Shown one piece after another: positions 52,710 through 60,568 of a stretch of 64,000 nucleotides of DNA. The number at the start of each line of letters is the position of its first letter. The stretch's first letter is position 1. The translations under genes were made by a program, and so were the position numbers. The DNA lies in assembly GCF_025998815.1 (NCBI RefSeq), contig NZ_AP026678.1, positions 1,426,001 through 1,490,000 on the forward strand, given 5' to 3'. A model generated the notes under the pieces. It saw nothing but the letters and a program-made list of their open reading frames with translations, made no database searches and had not been told where the DNA came from. The DNA comes from Ignavibacterium sp. Its GTDB lineage: Bacteria > Bacteroidota > Ignavibacteria > Ignavibacteriales > Ignavibacteriaceae.

Positions 52710-54047
52710 CTACACTCGTCCTAAAAGTTTTTGCAATTCTGATTTAGCATTTTCTGTGATTTCATTTTCATCGTAAACCAAAGACTTAAAATCTTTCACC
52801 AGCCATTTCCCATCAACAATTACAGAGTGAACATTATTCAATCCACTTGAATAAACAATGTCTGAATAAATACTGTTTTCATTTTCAAGATAAGAATTAT
52901 TAAATAAATTCAAATCGAGTAAAACCAAATCTGCTTTTTTACCAATCTCAATACTTCCAATTTCATTTTCAAGATGAAGCGCTTTTGCACCTTCGATTGT
53001 AGCAAGCTTGAATACTGTTTTTGCATCCATCACATCCGCACCATAAATAGGTTTTTGTATCAATGCTGCAAGACGCATTTCTGTAAAAGCACTGAGATTA
53101 TTATTGCAAGGAGCACCATCAGCACCGAGTGAAACTGAGATGCCCTCTTTCAGATAGCGTGGAATGTTAGCAATTCCCGAAGCAAGTTTTAAATTTGATG
53201 ATGGACAATGAGCCACTCTCATTTTTGTTTGCTTCATTATTTCAATTTCATTTTCACTCGTATGAATGCAATGAGCAAAAACCGAATGATCATCAATTGT
53301 ATTTATTGAATGGAAGTATTCAATATTTTCTTTGCCAAATTTTTTTCTTACTTCCGCAATTTCATTTTTATTTTCTGATGAGTGAGTATGATAAACCGAA
53401 CCGGCGAATTCATTTTTCATTTGAAATGATTCTTTGAGCAATTCCTCCGAACAAGAGAGAACAAATCTTGGTGCAAATCCGAATTTAATTCTTCCATCAG
53501 CTTTATTGTGAAATTCTTTTGCAAGTGAGTAAGTATAATCTATTTGCTCTTTTGTGCTTGATTTGAACTGCGGGAATAAATCATTTTGATCAATAAGACA
53601 GTTACCTGCAAATGCTCTTATACCAGAGTTAATCAATTCATCAAAAATAATTTCCTGATGACGTAAAGTTCCCATATCAAGAATTGTCGTTGTACCGCCT
53701 CGAAGTAGTTCATTTATCCCAACTTTCACTGAAGCGCTTAGTGAATTTTTATCGTGTGCATTCTCGTAAGGAAAAATTCTGTACTGCAACCAATCTAGTA
53801 GTTGTAAATCATCTGCAAGCCCTCTGAAGAGTGTCTGACAAAGATGGATATGAGTTTGCACAAAGCCGGGAATCAGAGTCAGTTCAGGATAATGAAAAAT
53901 TTCACCCGGGTAATTTTTTATTTCACTTTTATTTAAGTCAATAAGAGAATTAATTATTCCATCCGTAATTTCAATCGCATAATTTTTAAGAACTGAATCA
54001 TTCAGATCGTTTGTTACAATGAATTTCGGAATTATCAGATATTTCAT
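52710..54047 (-). CDS. mtaD: Amidohydrolase, MtaD/SAH deaminase-like
   Basis: A 445-residue zinc amidohydrolase that deaminates purine nucleosides of the S-adenosylhomocysteine/5'-methylthioadenosine/5'-deoxyadenosine kind. Metal ligands are visible as THIHLCQTLFRGLADDLQLL (HxH), HTHSSENKNE, FAHCIH (zinc H) and LGADGAPCNNNLS (catalytic D). This block layout is shared with the N-ethylammeline chlorohydrolase family, so the exact substrate is not certain. With rdgB it forms a purine-salvage/clean-up pair. Confidence 0.85.
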   Translation of the reverse strand: MKYLIIPKFIVTNDLNDSVLKNYAIEITDGIINSLIDLNKSEIKNYPGEIFHYPELTLIPGFVQTHIHLCQTLFRGLADDLQLLDWLQYRIFPYENAHDKNSLSASVKVGINELLRGGTTTILDMGTLRHQEIIFDELINSGIRAFAGNCLIDQNDLFPQFKSSTKEQIDYTYSLAKEFHNKADGRIKFGFAPRFVLSCSEELLKESFQMKNEFAGSVYHTHSSENKNEIAEVRKKFGKENIEYFHSINTIDDHSVFAHCIHTSENEIEIMKQTKMRVAHCPSSNLKLASGIANIPRYLKEGISVSLGADGAPCNNNLSAFTEMRLAALIQKPIYGADVMDAKTVFKLATIEGAKALHLENEIGSIEIGKKADLVLLDLNLFNNSYLENENSIYSDIVYSSGLNNVHSVIVDGKWLVKDFKSLVYDENEITENAKSELQKLLGRV

Positions 54048-54147
54048 TTCTATTCATTCATAAGTTATGGTTTAGAATTTAGTATCTCGCAAAGTTGCAG
54101 AGAGAAAAAATCAGATTTATTTATTAAAGTACAAAATCAATTACATT

Positions 54148-54190
54148 CTTAAACTTTAACTTAAGCTTTAACTTTTACTTGAACTTTCTT
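54148..54190. repeat. Hexamer repeat (TTTAAC/CTTAAA) at a gene end
   Basis: CTTAAACTTTAACTTAAGC and following TTTAACTTTTACTTGAACTT are inverted units of the GTTAAA family at 9.4 and 50.5 kb. It covers the last codons and stop of the carboxymuconolactone-decarboxylase-like gene, supplying its SSSKS tail. Confidence 0.75.
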
Positions 54191-54527
54191 CATAAATCTT
54201 TTCCATCATTTCAAATGCATATCGTAAATGCGGAATTACAATTGAGCCACCAACTATTAAAGCTATGTTGAATGTTTCATATAATTCTTCGCGTGTTGCA
54301 CCTTCCTGAATTGAACGATCGATATGATAGAAAATACAATCGTTACATCTCAATACCATTGATGCAACAAGTCCCATAAGCTCTTTTGTTTTGGCTGGTA
54401 AAGCTCCATCGAGATATGCTTTGTTATCCAGTGCAAAAAATTTATTAAAATCTTTAAAGCCTGAGTTAAGAATTTTTTCATTCATCTCAGTTCTGTAAAG
54501 TCGGGTTTCGCTTGTAGTTTTTTTCAT
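54168..54527 (-). CDS. Carboxymuconolactone decarboxylase/AhpD-like protein
   Basis: A small helical protein (119 residues from the ATG chosen, MKKTTSETRLYRTEM; four more residues from the upstream ATG). The ribosome site AAAGG lies better for the inner start. It has the AhpD-type active site as MVLRCNDCIFYHIDRSIQEG (CxxC..H) and LNIALIVGG-type helix. Probable role is thiol peroxidase reduction or a decarboxylase-like fold of unknown substrate. Its C terminus (ESSSKS) runs into the hexamer repeat. Confidence 0.8.
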   Translation of the reverse strand: MKKTTSETRLYRTEMNEKILNSGFKDFNKFFALDNKAYLDGALPAKTKELMGLVASMVLRCNDCIFYHIDRSIQEGATREELYETFNIALIVGGSIVIPHLRYAFEMMEKIYEESSSKS

Positions 54528-54611
54528 AATGTTATTCATCCTTTTTTTAAAATTTCTTTATGTCTTAGAATCTTTGTGGCAACTATTCTTTGTTTTGGGG
54601 GCGGTCGTTTT

Positions 54612-54645
54612 CTGCCACGAAAACACCAAGGCACGAAGAAAAAAA
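54612..54645. repeat. ACGAAGGCACGAAG-type repeat
   Basis: CTGCCACGAAAACACCAAGG followed by CACGAAGAAAA lies between two genes and has the look of the dispersed intergenic family seen near 21.3 and 23.36 kb (CGCAAAG/CACGAAG). Confidence 0.55.
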
Positions 54646-54646
54646 A

Positions 54647-55303
54647 TTAAAGTTCATCCAAAAATTTATTCTTTTCCGGATCATAAGATACTTCTAACTT
54701 TTCCGGGGGCACATCTGATTCTTCATCTTCCCAGTCATAATGTTTAATGGGATCAGATTTTCTGAATACAAACGCTGCAATAATACCTGTTATTGCGCCA
54801 AATAAATGTGATTCCCAGCTTATTCCTTCGAGTCCTGGCAAAACTCCCCAAACAAGTCCACCATAAAGAAAAACCACAATTAAAGAAAGCGTAATTGACT
54901 TATTATCTCTTCTGAAAATTCCGCTGAAGAATAAATAAGAGACAAATGCATAAACAATTCCACTTGCTCCAATATGATAAACTTCTCTAGCAAAAAGCCA
55001 GACTAAAATTCCGGTGCAAAAATAAACGAATGCAAAAACTTTATAAGCAGCTTTGGGATAGAAATAAAAAATTCCCAAGCCCATAACAGCTAAAGGAACA
55101 GTGTTAGAAATAAGATGAGAATAATTTGAATGAATTAAAGGAGATGTTAAAACTCCAATTATCCCGGAAAGATGTCGTGGATAAACCCCAAGTTTGTATG
55201 GATAAATATTTAGCAAATTAAAAGTGAAATGAAGAATCCATAATATAAATGGGAAAGAAAGTGGAATTAACACAAAATTTATTTTTGATAATAAGTTCTT
55301 CAA
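54647..55303 (-). CDS. Rhomboid-family intramembrane serine protease
   Basis: A 218-residue membrane protein with about six helices. The catalytic pair is S114 in GASGIVYAF and H166 in SWESHLFGAITG, as in bacterial rhomboids. The loop HSNYSHLISN (about 58-67) supplies the oxyanion-side residues. It is likely to cut membrane proteins within their helices. Substrate unknown. The C terminus is an acidic tail (about 185-218). Confidence 0.9.
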   Translation of the reverse strand: MKNLLSKINFVLIPLSFPFILWILHFTFNLLNIYPYKLGVYPRHLSGIIGVLTSPLIHSNYSHLISNTVPLAVMGLGIFYFYPKAAYKVFAFVYFCTGILVWLFAREVYHIGASGIVYAFVSYLFFSGIFRRDNKSITLSLIVVFLYGGLVWGVLPGLEGISWESHLFGAITGIIAAFVFRKSDPIKHYDWEDEESDVPPEKLEVSYDPEKNKFLDEL

Positions 55304-55314
55304 AAGAGTGGATA

Positions 55315-55644
55315 CTAAATTTTAAACCTGAGTAATCTTTCCTGTAATAATTTATGCATATCTCTTCTGCCATCAAGAACGCAATAAATAAAAATCTTTT
55401 TATTGATTATTCGATATATGATCCGATACGGCTTTTGAACAATCTCTAAATACTCATAAATACCCAAGTGTTTAAGTTCCTTTGGAGGATGACCTCGTTC
55501 AGGATGTTTCTGAAGAGATAAAATTTTTTCATAGATTTTCTGAAAAAATTTATCGGCTCGACTTGTTGACTCGTTTAAATAGATATACCGATAAATTTCA
55601 AATATGTCTGTTTCCGCATCTTCAATAACGAATATTTTATACAT
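55315..55644 (-). CDS. ParE/RelE-family toxin
   Basis: A 109-residue toxin from the ATG chosen here (MYKIFVIEDAETDIFEIYRYI). The ParE-like C terminus PYRIIYRIINKKIFIYCVLD then GRRDMHKLL is diagnostic. A seven-residue longer start is possible. The gene overlaps the antitoxin by 8 bases, so translation is coupled. Such toxins inhibit gyrase (ParE) or cut mRNA (RelE), and the target is not decided. Confidence 0.87.
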   Translation of the reverse strand: MYKIFVIEDAETDIFEIYRYIYLNESTSRADKFFQKIYEKILSLQKHPERGHPPKELKHLGIYEYLEIVQKPYRIIYRIINKKIFIYCVLDGRRDMHKLLQERLLRFKI

Positions 55645-55933
55645 CGTTATAATGCTTTTCAAATTCTTTGATTTTATTCTTTAAGTCTTTAATTGACTTA
55701 TTAACAGTTTTAAATTTTTTCTGTTCAAGACTCAGGTTGCTTAATGAAACTATCTTCAAAAGTGCAATGGCTTCCTGAGTTTGTTCGTAAAGTTTAATGT
55801 CTTGTAAAATTGCTTTCGCTTCACCATTCTGAGTAATAAGAAGAGTTTTACTATTTTCATTAAGATCTTTTAATATTTCTGAAACATGAGCTTTTAAATA
55901 ACTTACTGGTTTTATAGATTCACTAAATTTCAT
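55637..55933 (-). CDS. Phd/YefM-family antitoxin
   Basis: A 98-residue antitoxin: N-terminal Phd-type fold MKFSESIKPVSYLKAHVSEI, KTLLITQNGEAKAILQDIKLY, and a charged C-terminal tail (about 70-98) that should wrap the toxin. It lies first in the pair, as is usual. Autoregulation of the promoter upstream (55934-56007) is expected from the family. Confidence 0.87.
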   Translation of the reverse strand: MKFSESIKPVSYLKAHVSEILKDLNENSKTLLITQNGEAKAILQDIKLYEQTQEAIALLKIVSLSNLSLEQKKFKTVNKSIKDLKNKIKEFEKHYNDV

Positions 55934-56007
55934 TTTCGCTCCATTTTATTCCTGACCAAATATAGTCTTTTAAGTGGTCTGTGTCAATCACTTGATAAAA
56001 CTACTAA

Positions 56008-56991
56008 CTATTGTGTAATTATTTTCTCCAATGTTTTTTCATCTGCGTTAAGCAATCCAACTTTTATCAATCGTGGAGTAAGCTTTCTCCAATTGTCATC
56101 AGATGCAAAAATTTCTTTGAACATAGGTAATGCATCATTAAGTTGTCCATTATTAACAAGAGTAACAGCCGTCCAATATTTCATTTCAAGATTTTCAGGA
56201 AACATTTTCATTGCAGCAGAATAATGCTCCATTGCAAGTTTCATATCATTCTTTTCAACTGCAAGATCACCATTATTCATATGCTCATAAGCTCTGAAAA
56301 CTTTCAACAATCTTTTAATTTCTTTAATTGGTTCGGGATGATCTTCAACTCTTAAATCAATGTAACGATCTTCCCAAAGTTTTCCTGTTGCCTCGCCTTT
56401 TACAACAAGTATTGCAGCAGATTGTTGTCCCCTGATATCACCGCCAACATTCTGAGCAGCTTCTAAAGCAGCAATAAGTCTTTCGGCTAACGGTCCATCA
56501 CTACTTTCAAATGCTTTTGACATTTCACTCCAAACCAGATTACTTAACATTAAATTAGCCTCAACACAATAGTTATCACCCACAATATGTCCTGCTTCAG
56601 GTATACATTTGCTTCCTGTATAAGCAGCTGAATTTCCTTTTGCATCTACAATGGCAAGCTGACGAAAATCTCTTCCTTCATCCGAAGCAATAAGTAAATC
56701 AACTACTTCCTGTGCAGTCATTCCCTGCTTCAACATTTCAAGTCCTCTTTGACCGAATGATGGATTAACAAAAGATTGAGTTGCGATTACTCCAACTCCG
56801 GCTTCACCCCAACTTACAATTGAGCCAACAGAAAACCAGTGAGATTGAACTGCAACACCCATCTCTCCGGTTTTGGGATCCCTTGCTACGATTGAATAAG
56901 TGTGTGCAAGAGGTTCGTTGCTGTAAAAAAGCTGTGCATTCAAGTCAAACGAAAGAAGAATTAAGCAAAACAGAAAAAATAATTTTTTCAT
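56008..56991 (-). CDS. DUF1028 Ntn-hydrolase-like protein with TPR tail
   Basis: An exported 327-residue protein (signal MKKLFFLFCLILLSFDLNAQ). Residues 20-230 match the DUF1028 family: THTYSIVARDPKTGEMGVAVQS-type start (here LAHTYSIVARDPKTGEMGV), SFVNPSFGQRGLEMLKQGMT and GHIVGDNYCVEANLM. The C-terminal helices (about 245-325, YEHMNNGDLAVEKNDMKLAM) look like tetratricopeptide repeats. Function unknown: the fold is related to N-terminal nucleophile hydrolases. It overlaps the CocE-like gene by 4 bases (ATGA), so both are co-translated. Confidence 0.82.
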   Translation of the reverse strand: MKKLFFLFCLILLSFDLNAQLFYSNEPLAHTYSIVARDPKTGEMGVAVQSHWFSVGSIVSWGEAGVGVIATQSFVNPSFGQRGLEMLKQGMTAQEVVDLLIASDEGRDFRQLAIVDAKGNSAAYTGSKCIPEAGHIVGDNYCVEANLMLSNLVWSEMSKAFESSDGPLAERLIAALEAAQNVGGDIRGQQSAAILVVKGEATGKLWEDRYIDLRVEDHPEPIKEIKRLLKVFRAYEHMNNGDLAVEKNDMKLAMEHYSAAMKMFPENLEMKYWTAVTLVNNGQLNDALPMFKEIFASDDNWRKLTPRLIKVGLLNADEKTLEKIITQ

Positions 56992-58871
56992 TGCTTCTCT
57001 CCGTAAATTTTAAATGAAATTTTTGATTGATAATCTTTTGAATGATAAACTTTTATTTGAGCTTTTACGAAATCTTTTTCATCTGCATTATAAATATCAG
57101 TAAAAGTTTGCGGATTACTATCAAAGAAAGGAAACCAACTGCTGTGTATCTGAATCATTATCTTATGTCCTTTCTTGAAGGTATGAAAGGCATCATTCAA
57201 TTTAATTTTAACTTCCTCGATTTTGTTCGGAGTAAACGGTTCAGGATTTTCATAACTGTTTCGGAATTTGCCTCTCATTATTTCTGCACGAACTAATCTT
57301 TGATATCCACCCATTTCAACCTGATTGGGATTTGGTTCAGGATTAGGTTCATCATCAGGATAGACATCAATTACCTTAACAACAAAATCTGCATCAGTAC
57401 CTGAAGTTGAAACATAAAGAGTAGCTTCAATCGGGCCGGCAATAGTAAAATCAGTATCAAGCGGCTCGGTTTCGAAAGTAAGAACATCAGGTCTTGTTGA
57501 AACATATCTCTGGTCTTCTATCATAAAAGTTCTGTTATAGAAATTTTTCGAGTCAAGAAATTTTGAAGTATATGGAACCGGATTCCAGGGGTCACTCAGA
57601 TATTCTGAAAATTCTTTTGAACCAAAGTCAGAAGAAAAGCTTAATTTATAATCTGATGAAAGGAATAAATCTGATGTTGTTACATTCTCCGGAGGCCATT
57701 GATTGAATTGATAAAATTTATTTTCACCGGTATTAAACATATAAGCATCTGATGTCAAAGGTTTTCCAATTCCTTTCAGATAATAGTTGAAAAACGGAAT
57801 TAATATTTTTTGTCTGTAATAATCAGCAGTGTTACTGCCAAAATAAAAATCACCTAGTGAATCACCTTTTGTTGCAATCCAAGAACCGTGAGTCCACGGA
57901 CCCATAACAATCCTGCATTGATTATCCTGATCATTTTTCTCAATAGTTTTATAAATATTTAACGGACCGAATAAATCCTCAGCATCGTACCAACCGCCAA
58001 CAATAAGAACTGCCGGTTTAATGTTCTTCAGATGTTTAAGGTTACTTCTTTCCTGCCAGAAGTAATCATAACTTCCGTGTGCCATTATCGAATCCCAAAA
58101 CGGAATAGAATTTTTCAGAATGTTTTCATTCAGTTTTTTAATTGGCGTGTGTTTCAGGAAGAAAGAATAATTATCCGGCGATGGATAATCAGCACCTCTC
58201 TGCCATTGAGTTGTTGGAGCTTTTCTTGGGATTCCAAAATTCTTAAAAAAGTTGAAAGACATTTGTAATGAAAAAGCACCGTTATGATGCATATCATCAC
58301 CAATGAACCAATCAGAAATCGGAGCTTGCGGAGATACAGCTGCAAGATTTGGATGAGCATCAATCGCTCCCATTATTGTATAAAAACCCGGATAAGAATT
58401 TCCCCACATTCCGACTTTGCCATTGTTGTTCGGAATATTTTTTATCAGCCATTCAATAGTATCATAAGTGTCACTGCTTTCATCAGTTTCGTTCTTAGTT
58501 TTATCAGGTTTATGCGGTCGCATATTATCAAATTCACCTTCGGACATAAATCTTCCTCTAACATCCTGAAGCACAAAAATGTAACCTTCTTTAACGAATT
58601 GTTCAGCTGGTCCTAAGAATCTTGCAAATTTATCTTCACCATAAGGTCCGATTGAATAAGGAGTTCGTGTTAAAATAATCGGATATTTTTTTGATTTATC
58701 TTTTGGTGAATAGACAATTGTGTATAGATGAACACCGTCCCGCATTTTAATACGATACTCATTCTTATCGTAATTTTCTTTTATATAGTTTTCTTTATCC
58801 TGAGCACAAGCAAAAACATTTAAAACAAAGATGAGAATGAGTAAAAAGTTTGAGTATGTTTTTATTCGCAT
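56988..58871 (-). CDS. CocE/NonD (S15-like) hydrolase lipoprotein
   Basis: Exported lipoprotein of 627 residues (signal MRIKTYSNFLLILIFVLNVF, then C22 of FACAQ). I start at this ATG because GGAG lies just before it and the signal is complete. A longer frame adds 24 residues. It has the S15/CocE plan: MRDGVHLYTIVYSP, catalytic serine S159 in WGNSYPGFY, acid in GGWYDAED, histidine in MGPWTHGSW, and a C-terminal jelly-roll domain (PLDTDFTIAGPIEATLYVST...). Acts on acyl esters or X-Pro peptides. Which is not known. It heads an operon with the DUF1028 gene. Confidence 0.9.
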   Translation of the reverse strand: MRIKTYSNFLLILIFVLNVFACAQDKENYIKENYDKNEYRIKMRDGVHLYTIVYSPKDKSKKYPIILTRTPYSIGPYGEDKFARFLGPAEQFVKEGYIFVLQDVRGRFMSEGEFDNMRPHKPDKTKNETDESSDTYDTIEWLIKNIPNNNGKVGMWGNSYPGFYTIMGAIDAHPNLAAVSPQAPISDWFIGDDMHHNGAFSLQMSFNFFKNFGIPRKAPTTQWQRGADYPSPDNYSFFLKHTPIKKLNENILKNSIPFWDSIMAHGSYDYFWQERSNLKHLKNIKPAVLIVGGWYDAEDLFGPLNIYKTIEKNDQDNQCRIVMGPWTHGSWIATKGDSLGDFYFGSNTADYYRQKILIPFFNYYLKGIGKPLTSDAYMFNTGENKFYQFNQWPPENVTTSDLFLSSDYKLSFSSDFGSKEFSEYLSDPWNPVPYTSKFLDSKNFYNRTFMIEDQRYVSTRPDVLTFETEPLDTDFTIAGPIEATLYVSTSGTDADFVVKVIDVYPDDEPNPEPNPNQVEMGGYQRLVRAEIMRGKFRNSYENPEPFTPNKIEEVKIKLNDAFHTFKKGHKIMIQIHSSWFPFFDSNPQTFTDIYNADEKDFVKAQIKVYHSKDYQSKISFKIYGEKQ

Positions 58872-58987
58872 CAGCAAATCTCCAGTATTGTTTTTGTTAA
58901 AATATAAAGATAATATTTCATTCAAAAAGTATATCAAAATCATTTATCTTCTTTTCATATTTTAGTGATTAAAATTAAGGAGATTAA

Positions 58988-59734
58988 TTGTCTGATATTT
59001 TCTCTGTCTTGATTCTCTTTGGCGTTGGAGCAATTGCTGCGTTTATTAATGTAAACGCTGGTGGTGGCTCATCACTCACTTTGCCTGCATTAATTTTTCT
59101 CGGACTTGATGCATCTGTTGCAAACGGGACTAATCGTGTTGCAATCATATTCCAGAATATCTCTGCTGTTTATTCATTCAAAAAAGAAAAATATTATGAA
59201 TTGAAAAACAGTATGATTCTTTCGCTTCTGAGTTTACCCGGAGCGATAGCTGGTGCTGTCTTTGCGGTAAAAATATCCAATGATGCTTTTGAAAAAGTTC
59301 TTGGGATAATAATGATTCTGATAATTATTACTATGATTATACCTCAGAAGCGGGAAAAAAATGTTACTGCTGATTTCAAAGTTGATTGGAAAGTTGTACT
59401 CTCGATGATACTAATTGGCTTTTATGGAGGATTTCTTCAGGTTGGTGTTGGATTCATTATAATGGCTTTGCTTCATAATATTCTTAAACTCGATTTAATA
59501 AGGGTAAATATGCATAAGGTTTTTATCGTATTCATTTTCACAATTCCTGCATTACTTGTTTTTATTTTGACAAACAATGTCAACTGGTTTTATGGATTAA
59601 GCCTTTCTGCCGGAAATGCTTTTGGTGGATGGTGGGGAGCTAAACTTTCAGTAAAGAAAGGAGAAAAACTAATCAAAGCAGTTCTAATAGTTTCAATTTT
59701 CATAATGGCAATTAAACTACTGAATATTTTTTAG
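58988..59734 (+). CDS. TSUP-family (TauE/SafE) permease
   Basis: A 248-residue protein of about eight membrane helices with the TSUP repeat: NVNAGGGSSLTLPALIFLGL near the start and GGFLQVGVGFIIMALLHNIL in the second half, each with glycine-rich turns. The family exports sulfite, sulfoacetate or other organosulfonates, and no sulfur gene is nearby. Start codon is TTG, with AAGGAG six bases before it. The aldo/keto reductase gene begins 8 bases after its stop. Confidence 0.87.
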   Translation: MSDIFSVLILFGVGAIAAFINVNAGGGSSLTLPALIFLGLDASVANGTNRVAIIFQNISAVYSFKKEKYYELKNSMILSLLSLPGAIAGAVFAVKISNDAFEKVLGIIMILIIITMIIPQKREKNVTADFKVDWKVVLSMILIGFYGGFLQVGVGFIIMALLHNILKLDLIRVNMHKVFIVFIFTIPALLVFILTNNVNWFYGLSLSAGNAFGGWWGAKLSVKKGEKLIKAVLIVSIFIMAIKLLNIF

Positions 59735-59742
59735 GAGAACAG

Positions 59743-60564
59743 ATGAACATTCATTCTAAATGCAAATTAAATAATGGCTATGAAATGCCGTACTTCGGAC
59801 TTGGAGTTTATAAAGCTGCTCCTGGTAAAGAAACAATAGAAGCGGTTTCTTATGCTTTAGAAATTGGTTATAGATTAATTGATACTGCAGCAGTTTATGG
59901 AAATGAAAAAGAAGTTGGGATTGCAGTTAAACAGTCGGGAATTCCACGCGAAGAAATATTTATCACAACAAAACTTTGGAATGATGATCACGGTTATGAT
60001 TTAGCATTAAAAGCATTTGACGAAAGTTTAAAAAGATTACAACTTGATTATGTTGATTTATATCTCATTCATTGGCCTGTTCCAAATCTGAGAAAAGAAA
60101 GCTGGAGAGCTTTAGAAAAAATTTATTCGGAAGGAAGATGTAAAGCAATTGGTGTTAGCAATTATATGATCAGACATCTTGAAGAGATGAAAGAATATTC
60201 GAATGTAATTCCAACTGTTAATCAGGTTGAGTTTTCTCCTTTTCTTTATCAGAAAGAATTGCTTGAATATTGCCGTTCAAATAAAATTGAAGTTGAAGCA
60301 TACTCACCTTTAGCCAGAATGAAGAAAAAAAATAATCCGGTTGTAAACAGTATAGCAAAAAAGTATAACAAAACTCACGCTCAGATTTTAATTCGCTGGT
60401 GTCTGGAGCATAAACTGATTGTTATTCCAAAGTCTGCAAATAAAAAGAGAATAAAAGAGAATGCTGAAGTTTTTGATTTCAAGTTAAGTGCAGAAGATAT
60501 GAAAGTATTAAATGAGTTGAATGAAAACTTCAGAGTTTCCTGGGATCCAAGTGAGATTGAGTAA
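59743..60564 (+). CDS. Aldo/keto reductase
   Basis: A 273-residue NADPH-dependent reductase. Tetrad residues are visible as D in LIDTAAVYGNE (also Y), K in ITTKLWNDDHG and H in YLIHWPVPN. Cofactor site in IPKSANKKRIKENAEVF. It resembles the AKR5/2,5-diketo-gluconate reductase branch. Physiological aldehyde or ketone unknown. Likely co-transcribed with the TSUP gene. Confidence 0.92.
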   Translation: MNIHSKCKLNNGYEMPYFGLGVYKAAPGKETIEAVSYALEIGYRLIDTAAVYGNEKEVGIAVKQSGIPREEIFITTKLWNDDHGYDLALKAFDESLKRLQLDYVDLYLIHWPVPNLRKESWRALEKIYSEGRCKAIGVSNYMIRHLEEMKEYSNVIPTVNQVEFSPFLYQKELLEYCRSNKIEVEAYSPLARMKKKNNPVVNSIAKKYNKTHAQILIRWCLEHKLIVIPKSANKKRIKENAEVFDFKLSAEDMKVLNELNENFRVSWDPSEIE

Positions 60565-60568
60565 AAAT

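Noticed and set aside
54540-54747. Plus-strand frame of 72 codons near the AhpD-like gene
   Set aside because: It covers intergenic repeat DNA and the end of the rhomboid gene on the other strand with no start signal.
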